A stretch of 31,669 nt of DNA, taken from contig DEGR01000012.1 in NCBI GenBank assembly GCA_002351535.1, forward strand, positions 2,617 through 34,285. Reading direction: 5' to 3'. Under the pieces are notes generated by a model, which did not search any database, was not told the origin of the DNA, and saw nothing but the letters and a program-made list of their open reading frames with translations. The stretch comes from Lachnospira sp. UBA2821. GTDB taxonomy: Bacteria > Bacillota > Clostridia > Lachnospirales > Lachnospiraceae. The translations under genes were made by a program, and so were the position numbers. Positions 7,593-16,783 of the stretch are shown here, one piece after another. Numbering within the stretch: position 1 is the stretch's first letter; the number at the start of each line of letters is the position of its first letter.

Positions 7593-8111
7593 ATGAAACA
7601 ACACAACTCAATACTAAAATTCACAATCACAGCGCTGTTTATTGCACTTACATATATTGCAACAGCATTCATACAGATTCCTATTCCTCTTGGATATGCC
7701 AATCTTGGTGACTGTATTATTCTCACCTGTGCATTTTTCTTTACACCTGCGATGGCATGTGCAGCCGGGGCAATAGGTGCAGCTATGGCTGATATCCTTA
7801 CCGGTTATGCTATATGGGCAGTACCGACTTTAATTATCAAATCATTAGTTGCCCTGTCTGCATGTGCTATATTCGGATTAAAAAATAAGAACCGTAAAAT
7901 GTATAGTGTTAAAACATTTGCCGGTTCTATAGTAAGTATGATTGTCATGACTGTCGGATATACATTGTTCGGAGCTGTATTATACGGCTCATTAGCGTCA
8001 GGTCTTGCATCTGCTCCGGGTCTTGCACTCGAAGGCGTGGTAAATGTTATCGCCTTCTTTATAATAGGAACTGTACTTGACAAATCAGGAATTACCAAAA
8101 GATTCAATTAA
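7593..8111 (+). CDS. ECF transporter S component (COG4720 / PF07155-like)
   Basis: 172 residues beginning MKQHNSILKF. I chose ATG at 7593 because AGAAGGA precedes it; an in-frame ATG at 7545 lies on the promoter and has no ribosome site. The protein is almost entirely membrane helices (five to six). It carries the family pattern IPIPLGYANLGDCIILTCAF near residues 35-55, then a Gly/Ala-rich GAIGAAMADILTGYAIWAVP segment. S components bind a vitamin or precursor and work with the shared EcfA/A'/T energising module, which is not in this window. PF07155 members are variously predicted for riboflavin, pyridoxine or thiamine-precursor uptake; the ligand cannot be told from the sequence. It is a monocistronic unit closed by a terminator. 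Confidence 0.85.
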   Translation: MKQHNSILKFTITALFIALTYIATAFIQIPIPLGYANLGDCIILTCAFFFTPAMACAAGAIGAAMADILTGYAIWAVPTLIIKSLVALSACAIFGLKNKNRKMYSVKTFAGSIVSMIVMTVGYTLFGAVLYGSLASGLASAPGLALEGVVNVIAFFIIGTVLDKSGITKRFN

Positions 8112-8116
8112 CGAAC

Positions 8117-8180
8117 ACGGACTCCCCGCAGCGGTAACAATAACAATGTATGCCGCTATGGGAAGTCCGTTTCATTTTTT
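8117..8180 (+). terminator. Intrinsic terminator after the ECF gene
   Basis: ACGGACT (8117-8123) pairs with AGTCCGT (8164-8170), extended inward by partial GC pairing including GCGG/CCGC. TTCATTTTTT follows. It sits between convergent genes, and its T-run reaches the stop codon of the phosphoesterase gene. Confidence 0.8.
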
Positions 8181-8682
8181 ATATATCGTAAACATATTTT
8201 ACTTCTGAAGTTATATTATCCTTAGAAGAACTGTCCTCGTCTATAGTTATGACAGCATATGACGGTTCATTAGTTCTTAGTTTTGTATTCTTAATTGAAC
8301 CCGGATTAATCACTATCATATTATCTGTTTTAATATTGACTGGATTATGGGTATGTCCAAACAGCACAATATCTGCCCCTCTTTCAATTCCCTCATTTAT
8401 CAGGACATCAAGACGTGATTTAACATAATATCTGTCTCCATGTGTCATAAATATATTCTTTCCCGCAACAGTCAAAAACTTTATATCAGATTCACTGTTA
8501 TAATCGCAGTTTCCTTTGACATGCTCCATAGGAATATCATAATAATACTCTCTATGAAGCTGTTCGATATCATCCCATCCGTCTCCAAGATGTAATATGA
8601 TATCTGGAATCTCTGCATCAATAACTTTCTGCATATTAGATATATCATCATGTGAATCCGAAAACACAAGTATCTTTGTCAT
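8179..8682 (-). CDS. YfcE/MJ0936-type metallophosphoesterase
   Basis: A 167-residue single-domain calcineurin-like phosphoesterase. Metal-binding motifs appear in order: FSDSHDD near residue 8, LHLGDGWDD near 32, KGNCDYNS near 57, THGDRY near 80 and FGHTHNP near 110. These cover the usual D-H, GD, GN, H and GHxH ligands of the dinuclear metal site. YfcE-like enzymes hydrolyse phosphodiesters in vitro; their natural substrate is generally unknown. It is the last gene of the polysaccharide operon, 18 bases after the lyase-like gene, with a GGGGG-containing ribosome site between them. It may simply be a housekeeping passenger. Confidence 0.9.
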   Translation of the reverse strand: MTKILVFSDSHDDISNMQKVIDAEIPDIILHLGDGWDDIEQLHREYYYDIPMEHVKGNCDYNSESDIKFLTVAGKNIFMTHGDRYYVKSRLDVLINEGIERGADIVLFGHTHNPVNIKTDNMIVINPGSIKNTKLRTNEPSYAVITIDEDSSSKDNITSEVKYVYDI

Positions 8683-8700
8683 TATTGTAACCCCCTGAAT

Positions 8701-11700
8701 TTACTTCTTTTTTTCTTTTATATCAGCTTTTATTATACATACGGCAACTGCCTTTTTGTTGGCTTTACTAGTTGCAGTAATAGTAACCCTTCCACTTCTC
8801 TTAACAGTGACTTTTCCGTTTTTATCCACACTTGCAATGGAACTGTTAGAAGTTTTCCACTTAATATCCTTATCCGAAGCATTAACCGGTTTAATCTTTG
8901 CTTTAAGATTTATGCTCATCTTTCTGCTCACTTTAATATAAGTCTTATTAAGCATAACCTTCATTGGAACATTTACCGTAACATCGCACTGTCCAAATAT
9001 ATTTTCATTCATAGTCGATGTAGCTATTATTTTACATCTGCCATTTCCTACAACTGTAACTTTTCCATTCTTGTCAACTGTTGCAACGAGTCTGTTAGTA
9101 GTAGTCCATGTAATTCCTGTATCAGACACATCATTCGGAATAACCTTTGCTGTTAATCTGCGTGACATAATCTTTGTCATCTTAAGAGTTGTATTACTCA
9201 TCTGAACTTTTTCAGGTGCATCAACAGTAACTTTACAAACAGCACTTATACTCTTATCTGCATTACTTGTAGCAGTAATATTACATGTACCTGTTCCTAC
9301 ACTGGTAACCACTCCATTCGAATCTACAGTAGCCACCTTTTTATTATCCGATGTCCATATTATCTTTTTGTCAAGAGCATCACTATTGGTTATAGCCGCA
9401 TTTAACTGATATGTTCCTTTCTCACTAAATGTTATCTCCTTATTATCAATGTTTATTCCCTGAGGAACGAGAACATTTACAGGACACTCTGTATACATCT
9501 GCGGATTCAGTTTCCAATAAGCTTTAATAACACAGCTTCCATATCCTTTAGCAATCACTTTACCGGATGAATCAACTGTGGCAACATCCGGATTCGATGA
9601 TTCCCAAACAATATCATTATTCTTTGAATCTAACGGTTCTGTAGTCAGCTTCAGATTTGAAGATATCTTTCTTGAGAAATCTATTTTTTCTCTGTTGAAC
9701 TTCATAGAAGTTACATTTTGTGCATTTATCGAAAATGTCTTTTTAAGTTCAGGATAATCAACAGACTGGACAGTCACATTACAGTCTCCGTATTTATTTA
9801 CTGTTATGGTTCCATCATTGTTAACTGCTATCATGTCACTGTTATCAGATGTATATTTAAGTCTGTCTGCCGTCATCTTAACATCATTAATTGTAACATT
9901 ATTTTTAACTATCTGTCCCTGTGTCGTAACCTGACATTTATCCTTCGCAACTTTCATCTCTCTGGTACTTGTATAATCACTATGCATCTCCCAGTTTGCA
10001 ATAGGAATAATTTCATCAATTCCCTTATCCATGTCTCCATCCTCATACAGAGGTGTAAGTACAACTGTAATTGTTGCATTCTTAACTTTAGCAATGTCAT
10101 CATTTCCATTACCGCTTACATGAATTGCAAGTTTTCTATATGACTTATATTTTTCAGCAAATGATTTATTAACCTGCAACAGATTAAAGTCTTCATTAAG
10201 GCATTTGTATTCCATAAGTGAGAATCTTGGTCTGGCATCCTTATTATCTGTTGTAACATTAAGCTCCGCTTTAAGTCTTACCTTTTTACCATCGGCAGTA
10301 GTCTTTGTCATAATAACAACTTTTCCATCAGCACTCATTGAATAATCAGTTCCGAGGACAAGTGTCTGCATAAACCAGTATATATCTCCCGGCTCATCAA
10401 GAGTTATCTCATCCTGAATCATAAGTCTCTTGTCATTATCAAAAAGCATAAATCCACGCTTAACAGAATTACCATTCTTAACAAGTTTACCATCGACATT
10501 TGTCACATTGTAAGCATTACTCATATCAAACCGGATTATCGTTCCGAGTTCTCCCTGAAGGCAGTCACTTTCCTTTATGTCACAGCTTCCGGTCGTCTTT
10601 GTTGCCGTACTTGTATTCTGGTCCTCTGCATCGGACGGATTAATAACGAGAGTATTATGACCCTCTGCTCTTTTAACATAATACTTATTCCTGTTACTGT
10701 CATACACAGTTTTACCAAGTTCATTTGCCCATCGCACACCAAGGGCGTCATATATAAATCCTCCCATATCAAGGTCGATATGACTGCCTCTTATATTTTT
10801 TCCTTTTGTTGCAAAATATGGTGCCATAATATCAGTATAATCTTTGCTCGTTGTAACAATCGTTACTTTTTCTCCACGACCATATACTATATTATCTGAC
10901 ATAAGGTCATTCTCAGCAAGAATCGTATTACTGATAAGGTCCGTATTGGCAAAATACTTTAGCTCTGTCATTCCCGCCTGTTTCAAATCATCATATGTAA
11001 CACTCTCAGGAGCAACAAGAAGACTCTTATATCTCTGAATTATTAACGGATACCATAGCAAATCCTGAACATCAGCCATATTATAATTATTCTCATCCGT
11101 ATATCTCATCTTGTACCATAACAAAGCCTTTGCCTTAGCTTTATAATTACTTCCTTCGAGTTTTGTCTTTACAGACATTGCCTCAACATACCATAGCATT
11201 GCACTTTGTGCCATCTCGCCACCATTTGCATCACCAAAATTATATGTTACGGCATTTTTAAGGTCTATGCTGTCTTTTCCCGTAATATATAACGGGTAAA
11301 ACATACTTTCATCAAATCCTTTTACACTCAGAAGACCATAATCTTTCTGAAACGTATAATTAAGTGATGATAACAGATATGACATATATCTCTCTGATAA
11401 TATCCAGTATCCTGTTCCTTCCGAAAGTGCACCTCCCGGCGAATACTGATTAATAAATACAGGTAAAAATCTTACCGTATCCGCAATCTGCCTTCCGCAC
11501 ATCTGAGGATAATATTCAAATACCGCCATAGAGGCAACACTTATTCCTGAAAGGTACACAGCACTCCAGTTACTTCTGAATCTCTGCTGGGAATAAATGC
11601 ATCTTATGTAACTGTTTCCTTCATCAATTCCAAGTCTCTTTATATCTGCTGCGTACTGCATCCTCTCATCATCGGTCAGATAATTATATACCCAGTCATA

Positions 11701-12759
11701 TGACATTCCCATAACATAACACATCATACCCGTATCAAGAAAACTGTCTTTAGGATTCCAGTCCTTAAACTGTGTACCATACTGTACTATTTTCTTAAGC
11801 CTTTCTGCATATGCATTATAATCTTTGTCATTATATATACTTTTAACATTATTGTAGGCTTCTTCACTCGAAAATGAGGCTTTATATTTATCAATATTCT
11901 GCATTCTTGCATTATATAATAACCATATATAACCTACTTCTTCCGCCTCTGTCTCCATCCTTTTAACAACATTAGATATGCTTCCTGACACATACTCATA
12001 CATGTACACTGTGTCAATTGCCACATATGACTCAGCAACCGCCTGTATATTGTCATATTCATCCGCCAGCTTTTTAAAATATTCCTTTGGAACTGCCTGT
12101 CCGCTATATCTGCTGTTAATCTCATTAATTACAAGATTTTCGTATTCATTCCGCTCACTTTCGGATTTATCCATAGCCAGTGCATAAGTCATATATTTTT
12201 CTGCTGTCTGCATCTTAGAGGAATTGGTCATAATACGCGGGTGACTCTGGTTAACACTATAATAATCACTAATAATATTCTGGTCAGTCGGAAGTGTTAT
12301 GTTTGCACCATCTACATACAAATCTTTTAACACCGATGTTTTCAGCTCATTACTGCTTACAACTAATGAAAATGTTTTAGTAGCCACAACCTGTCCATTA
12401 TAAGTTGCATCAACAACAACTTCAGCCGAACCAACTCCGATACCCACAACTCGTCCTATACAAAGATTTGTTCCGGTTGATGTAACCGTTACCGTATACT
12501 TTGAATTTTCTGCAGGATACCATTCATACGATATGTTTTCTGCGTTATCTCCTTCATAAATTGCCATTATATTGAATGATGTAAGTCCCGATATAATGGC
12601 ACCTCCGGTATACTCATTCTCCGACATAATCTTATTAGTATAGTCATATTCATATATTTTAAGCTGTGAATCATCAGCATACACCTTATTATTAGCTGTA
12701 AGAATCCACGTAACTGCAAAAAAGGCAATGACGTATAATATTTTCTTAAAATGCTTCAT
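8701..12759 (-). CDS. Secreted heparinase II/III-like polysaccharide lyase with Big2 repeats
   Basis: 1352 residues. Residues 1-28 are a signal peptide ending NNKVYA before DDSQ. A first Ig/Big-like domain spans about 40-145. A helical toroid-like region follows (about 180-600) with RSNWSAVYLSG near 395 and GGALSEGTGYW near 440, both typical of heparinase II/III-like lyases. The beta-sandwich part carries GSHIDLDMGGFIYDALGVRW near 657 and EGHNTLVINP near 698, the family's conserved His-containing motifs. Five Big2-like domains follow (about 920-1345), each with the 'W.S.N..VATVD.NGKVT' core, the first divergent; the tail is basic (KEKKK). No sortase motif is seen. The family cleaves uronate-containing polysaccharides by beta-elimination. 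Its place in an export operon suggests it trims the polymer made by its neighbours. GGGAG precedes ATG at 12757. Confidence 0.85.
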   Translation of the reverse strand: MKHFKKILYVIAFFAVTWILTANNKVYADDSQLKIYEYDYTNKIMSENEYTGGAIISGLTSFNIMAIYEGDNAENISYEWYPAENSKYTVTVTSTGTNLCIGRVVGIGVGSAEVVVDATYNGQVVATKTFSLVVSSNELKTSVLKDLYVDGANITLPTDQNIISDYYSVNQSHPRIMTNSSKMQTAEKYMTYALAMDKSESERNEYENLVINEINSRYSGQAVPKEYFKKLADEYDNIQAVAESYVAIDTVYMYEYVSGSISNVVKRMETEAEEVGYIWLLYNARMQNIDKYKASFSSEEAYNNVKSIYNDKDYNAYAERLKKIVQYGTQFKDWNPKDSFLDTGMMCYVMGMSYDWVYNYLTDDERMQYAADIKRLGIDEGNSYIRCIYSQQRFRSNWSAVYLSGISVASMAVFEYYPQMCGRQIADTVRFLPVFINQYSPGGALSEGTGYWILSERYMSYLLSSLNYTFQKDYGLLSVKGFDESMFYPLYITGKDSIDLKNAVTYNFGDANGGEMAQSAMLWYVEAMSVKTKLEGSNYKAKAKALLWYKMRYTDENNYNMADVQDLLWYPLIIQRYKSLLVAPESVTYDDLKQAGMTELKYFANTDLISNTILAENDLMSDNIVYGRGEKVTIVTTSKDYTDIMAPYFATKGKNIRGSHIDLDMGGFIYDALGVRWANELGKTVYDSNRNKYYVKRAEGHNTLVINPSDAEDQNTSTATKTTGSCDIKESDCLQGELGTIIRFDMSNAYNVTNVDGKLVKNGNSVKRGFMLFDNDKRLMIQDEITLDEPGDIYWFMQTLVLGTDYSMSADGKVVIMTKTTADGKKVRLKAELNVTTDNKDARPRFSLMEYKCLNEDFNLLQVNKSFAEKYKSYRKLAIHVSGNGNDDIAKVKNATITVVLTPLYEDGDMDKGIDEIIPIANWEMHSDYTSTREMKVAKDKCQVTTQGQIVKNNVTINDVKMTADRLKYTSDNSDMIAVNNDGTITVNKYGDCNVTVQSVDYPELKKTFSINAQNVTSMKFNREKIDFSRKISSNLKLTTEPLDSKNNDIVWESSNPDVATVDSSGKVIAKGYGSCVIKAYWKLNPQMYTECPVNVLVPQGINIDNKEITFSEKGTYQLNAAITNSDALDKKIIWTSDNKKVATVDSNGVVTSVGTGTCNITATSNADKSISAVCKVTVDAPEKVQMSNTTLKMTKIMSRRLTAKVIPNDVSDTGITWTTTNRLVATVDKNGKVTVVGNGRCKIIATSTMNENIFGQCDVTVNVPMKVMLNKTYIKVSRKMSINLKAKIKPVNASDKDIKWKTSNSSIASVDKNGKVTVKRSGRVTITATSKANKKAVAVCIIKADIKEKKK

Positions 12760-12789
12760 CTTCTTCTCCCTTCAGTCAAATTAATGTTA

Positions 12790-14643
12790 TTACTTATAAA
12801 CTCTGTGATAATTCATTACATCAATCTTAATCATAAAGTCATATACTTTTTCTTTTGAATATATATATTCATTATTATCAAGTTTGTACATATATCTGAA
12901 TTTGTGCTGTGTTACCTGTCCCCATGTCAGTTTCGAGCTTACCAGAAGTACGCCGTCACTCATATTATAATCATCTCCATAATGCACAACTCTGTCAGGC
13001 ATCTCATACTGCGTTATCTGTGACAGGAATGAATTGTTTATAATATACAGATTATTATTCACATCCTTATATTCTTCTGAATTATAAATCTTCTCTTTAT
13101 ATGCATCTATATAATAATAGTTTCTCTCTGCAAGACCATAATCATACACAAGACTGATATAATAATATTCATATGCAAATACTGCTGCCAGCACGATAAG
13201 ATAAAACTTCTTTCTCTCTGCCTTAGTAAAATGATACATTATGACATATGCCATAATTATTACAAACACAGCAATATAGAAATCAAACTTAGACATATAA
13301 GTTCCATATTTTCTTCCCGAAAAAGGCGCCATGTAATATAACGCATCCAGTTTTGGTGAATTTGTTCCCCACGCAGTTGGCATTATTGATATAAGCACAT
13401 ATAAAGCATCTAACTCAAATATTCTTTCTGCAATCTTAATTATCTTTCTTGTTAATGTGCAGTCTTTCATGTAATAGTACATTCCTGCCAGAACACACAG
13501 AACCGGTGACAGATAATAGAAGAAGTATCTTAAGAAAAAGTAAAACTTAGCTCCCTGACCTCTTCCTATAAGTATAGTTGCTCCCTGCAATGTATAAAAA
13601 GCATCAGCAACAACAGTTATACATGCCGCTGTCATAAGAAATACAAATACAAAAAATACTTTTCTGTTAATCTCCGTATGCTTTGATTCATCTTTACGAT
13701 ATTTAAGTGCAAGAAATAATATAATAAAGAATACTATAAGCATTATGTTAAGAACACCAAATGAATACACATTTCCTGAAAAAAGCTGTGCTGAAACAGT
13801 ATTGATAAATCCTCTTATACCATTTTCCCTGAAAAGGAACTTTATCATACCCAGTGTTTTTCCGGCCGCACCATCTGAATTACGAAGTCCTGAACTGTCT
13901 GATGTGCGCCAGAGAAATGAAACTACATACTTGACGAGCTTTTTACTTCCGATGTAAAGTGGTGCAATTGTTAATATAAATGCTACCGGCTGCACAAGCC
14001 ATTTCTTATATATTATAAAATATGCAGCCACTACAAACACAAATGCCATTACAGTAAGAATAGCCCTGCTGTGTATTGTAAGTGAATAACATAAAAGAAC
14101 TGATATTATAACTGTATATATAATCTTTTTGGACTTCTTATCTGTTCCGATAATTCTAAGAACCATATATACAATTATCCATAATATAATCTTTAACGGA
14201 TGCTCATTAAGTGCTGTAACAGTGTACACAACATCAAAAAATGATATTGCTATGGCAACTATGAAACAATATACTTTATCTTCTATATTAAAATCTTTTC
14301 TGAGTATCTTATAGCATAATATTGACGGAATTGTCTCAAGAATACAGACAAATGCAAGAATAACCTGATGAAGTATATATCTGTCTTTTATGAGTGCAAC
14401 AAAAGGATAGCATATAACGTAAAATCCTACACCAAAATAGTCGGTATTGGATAAAAGTTCCGACCAGTCATGCCCCGCTATATATTCAGCCCATGACAAA
14501 AGTGCCATCTCCGTTGGAACAGAAGCCAGAGTCTTCATTACAAAATTGATACACTCATGTGAAAGAAAACAAAACAAAAATATTATAATAAGCCATGCTC
14601 TGTCACTAAGGTGTTCTGTTGATTTGCGAATCTTCGATACCAT
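12790..14643 (-). CDS. Large polytopic membrane protein, GT-C glycosyltransferase or polymerase-like
   Basis: 617 residues from MVSKIRKSTEHL. I chose ATG at 14641-14643 because GGAGG lies seven bases upstream; the frame extends to a TTG at 14664 without a site. About eleven to thirteen hydrophobic helices cover residues 20-500, with a C-terminal soluble domain of about 100 residues. After helix 1 comes a loop TEMALLSWAEYIAGHDWSEL and then DYFGVGFYVICYPF, a layout I associate with GT-C (PMT/ArnT-like) glycosyltransferases, whose first loop holds the catalytic acidic residue. A Wzy-type polymerase is the alternative. Position between a GT2 gene and a secreted lyase gene supports a role in polymer assembly. 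No clear DxD was found, so function is inferred. Confidence 0.8.
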   Translation of the reverse strand: MVSKIRKSTEHLSDRAWLIIIFLFCFLSHECINFVMKTLASVPTEMALLSWAEYIAGHDWSELLSNTDYFGVGFYVICYPFVALIKDRYILHQVILAFVCILETIPSILCYKILRKDFNIEDKVYCFIVAIAISFFDVVYTVTALNEHPLKIILWIIVYMVLRIIGTDKKSKKIIYTVIISVLLCYSLTIHSRAILTVMAFVFVVAAYFIIYKKWLVQPVAFILTIAPLYIGSKKLVKYVVSFLWRTSDSSGLRNSDGAAGKTLGMIKFLFRENGIRGFINTVSAQLFSGNVYSFGVLNIMLIVFFIILFLALKYRKDESKHTEINRKVFFVFVFLMTAACITVVADAFYTLQGATILIGRGQGAKFYFFLRYFFYYLSPVLCVLAGMYYYMKDCTLTRKIIKIAERIFELDALYVLISIMPTAWGTNSPKLDALYYMAPFSGRKYGTYMSKFDFYIAVFVIIMAYVIMYHFTKAERKKFYLIVLAAVFAYEYYYISLVYDYGLAERNYYYIDAYKEKIYNSEEYKDVNNNLYIINNSFLSQITQYEMPDRVVHYGDDYNMSDGVLLVSSKLTWGQVTQHKFRYMYKLDNNEYIYSKEKVYDFMIKIDVMNYHRVYK

Positions 14644-14664
14644 TCTATACCTCCACTTTTCCAA

Positions 14665-15669
14665 TTATACTGACAGCTTAAACACTTTATATGCTATTCC
14701 GAACAGGAACCAGAACACTCTCGGACTAACTGCAATAAGAATAGCAGAAAATCTGTCGAATACTCCATAAGCCGGTCTTGTAAGAAAAGCTTTAAGATTT
14801 TTACGGATTTCTCTCTTACATCTGCCTACCAGTTCTTTATCATAACAGTCTGAATATCTCATATTTACCATCAGACGCATGTAAGTACATACAAGTCTTC
14901 CCTGAAATGCTTTATTTATCTCATCATTGCAATCCTTAATTATCTCCTTCGTCATCTCATGTGCCTGAAGAGTAATTAATTTCTTTCTGTCGAATACACC
15001 CGTATTCTTTATATTTCTACACACAGAATTCTGGTTATATCTGTAATAATATAAAGGCTTTGCAACATACTCAACTTTCTTACATTCCTTCATGTAAGTA
15101 GTTACCCATACAAGGTCCTGCGACATTCTAAGTGATAAATCATACTTAATATCATATTTATCTATAATAGATTTTCTATATAATTTGTTCCATGGATATG
15201 CACCAAATGCGTTATCATAAAACATAAGGCTCATAGCCTTAGTATTATCTAAAAGTCCATTTTCCTTGCAGCACATCTGTTTAAAGTCTCCACTTTCTTT
15301 CTGCCTGTAACTTCCGCAGACAGCAACATCAGCATCATTTTTCTCAATTGCCGCAACCATTTCTTTAAGATAATCTTTATGAAGATAATCATCCGAGTCA
15401 ATAAAACAGACATATTCCCCTTTAGCCATCTCTATACCAAGATTTCTTACGGATGATACTCCTCCATTCTCTTTATGCACAACCTGTATAAATTCATGCT
15501 TAGCTGCATATTCGTCACACATCTTTGGTGCATTGTCAGGCGAAGCATCATCTATAAGAAGCACTTCCATATTTCTGTATGTCTGATTAACTATAGACTT
15601 TACACACTCTTCAAGATATGGCTCTGTATTATATACTGCAACAATAACTGTAACCAGCTTTGACATCAT
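14665..15669 (-). CDS. Glycosyltransferase family 2
   Basis: 334 residues of GT-A fold (PF00535). The N-terminus KLVTVIVAVYNTEPYLEECV leads into NQTYRNMEVLLIDDASPDN, the nucleotide-sugar-binding strand-loop pattern of GT2. GGVSSVRNLGIEMAKGEY precedes the DxD-type motif CFIDSDDYL near residue 92, which binds the metal and the donor diphosphate. The C-terminal third is basic with an amphipathic or weakly hydrophobic end, suggesting attachment to the inner face of the membrane. Two adjacent ATGs (15669 and 15666) both suit the AGGAGG upstream. It starts nine bases after the pyruvyl-transferase-like gene. Donor and acceptor sugars are unknown. Confidence 0.93.
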   Translation of the reverse strand: MMSKLVTVIVAVYNTEPYLEECVKSIVNQTYRNMEVLLIDDASPDNAPKMCDEYAAKHEFIQVVHKENGGVSSVRNLGIEMAKGEYVCFIDSDDYLHKDYLKEMVAAIEKNDADVAVCGSYRQKESGDFKQMCCKENGLLDNTKAMSLMFYDNAFGAYPWNKLYRKSIIDKYDIKYDLSLRMSQDLVWVTTYMKECKKVEYVAKPLYYYRYNQNSVCRNIKNTGVFDRKKLITLQAHEMTKEIIKDCNDEINKAFQGRLVCTYMRLMVNMRYSDCYDKELVGRCKREIRKNLKAFLTRPAYGVFDRFSAILIAVSPRVFWFLFGIAYKVFKLSV

Positions 15670-15678
15670 TTGTTCCTC

Positions 15679-16731
15679 CTATTTATTAAAACGTTCTAAT
15701 TTGTCTTTTAACCATGTACGCGAGAATTCTCTCCCCGCACTGACCTTTCCATTCACACTTTCATAATCTATCTCTGTATCTGCAAGTTTCTCGATTGTAG
15801 CATCCTTTGATATAATTCTGTTATCGAGACCAAACTGACATAGTAAATTATATATTTTATTACTGCTCTTTGATGTAACAATCAGCTTTTTATTCAATAT
15901 TATTGAAAATATCGAACCATGAAATGTATCAGTGAATACCATCTGTGCCGCATCAAAATAGCCCAGAGTCTCAAACGGCGACAATGCCACATTCTTGTCA
16001 CACCACGAAAATGAATCAAGAAGTGATATTATTTTGTAGCCATTATTATGTGCGAACTTAACAATATTATCAATATTCTCCTTAGAAAGCTTATTTCCAT
16101 ATGAATAAATAGCAATAAATTTATCCTTCTCCGGACATTTAACTATATTTTTTCTGTAAAATGTCTCATCATTAAGAAGTGTAGGGTCAACTACAACATC
16201 AACGCTCTTTCCTTCGAACAACTGTGATATTACTTCTTTAGAATGTTCATCCCTCACAGACAATGCATCAATACTCTTCATTGTTTCAACTATTTCAGGA
16301 TGCTTCATAAAATCAGACTTTCCGGCAAGATTTGCTGAAGGCGCATAAGATATAACCGCCTTAGCATTAACATCTTTTCCAAAGAATGAAGGATAACTGT
16401 ATATGGATTTTCTCTTTATATTCCATATCTCATCACTTCCAAGAACCGCAAGCTGCATATCTTTAGTTTCTTCAAAACTACATTCCTTAAACACTGCATT
16501 TGCTTTAACAAATTGCTTTCTTCTTGCAAGCTGATAGCCAAATCCTCTAAAATTCGCTTTAGTAATCCTCTTAACTATCTTCTTTATCGTAAGCATATTT
16601 AAGTTTCTGGCTTTATTTTTAAGAAAATATACATCACATCCCTGAGACTTTAAGAACTCCTGCATGGAATATGCCTGCATAAATGCTCCATAATTGTCGC
16701 TATTGTACACTGTAACAACACATGTTTTCAT
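15679..16731 (-). CDS. Polysaccharide pyruvyl transferase family protein
   Basis: 350 residues from MKTCVVTVYNSDNYGAFMQA. I chose ATG at 16729-16731 because GGAG stands six bases upstream; in-frame ATGs at 16743 and 16764 have poor or absent sites. The family (PF04230, CsaB/WcaK-like) is recognised from the N-terminal NYGAFMQAYSMQ, AVLGSDEIWN near residue 110, ISYAPSANLAG near 135, LSVRDEHSKEV near 165, VVDPTLL near 190 and TDTFHGSIFSIILNKK near 285. These form two Rossmann-like halves as in GT-B enzymes. Members transfer pyruvate ketals from phosphoenolpyruvate onto sugars, giving a negatively charged polymer; some homologues may have other transfer activities. It sits between the flippase and the GT2 gene in the operon. 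Confidence 0.9.
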   Translation of the reverse strand: MKTCVVTVYNSDNYGAFMQAYSMQEFLKSQGCDVYFLKNKARNLNMLTIKKIVKRITKANFRGFGYQLARRKQFVKANAVFKECSFEETKDMQLAVLGSDEIWNIKRKSIYSYPSFFGKDVNAKAVISYAPSANLAGKSDFMKHPEIVETMKSIDALSVRDEHSKEVISQLFEGKSVDVVVDPTLLNDETFYRKNIVKCPEKDKFIAIYSYGNKLSKENIDNIVKFAHNNGYKIISLLDSFSWCDKNVALSPFETLGYFDAAQMVFTDTFHGSIFSIILNKKLIVTSKSSNKIYNLLCQFGLDNRIISKDATIEKLADTEIDYESVNGKVSAGREFSRTWLKDKLERFNK

Positions 16732-16783
16732 CTTTTTCTCCATTTTCCTGACGTCCAGCGCCATTAAATACTGTTCTGAATCT

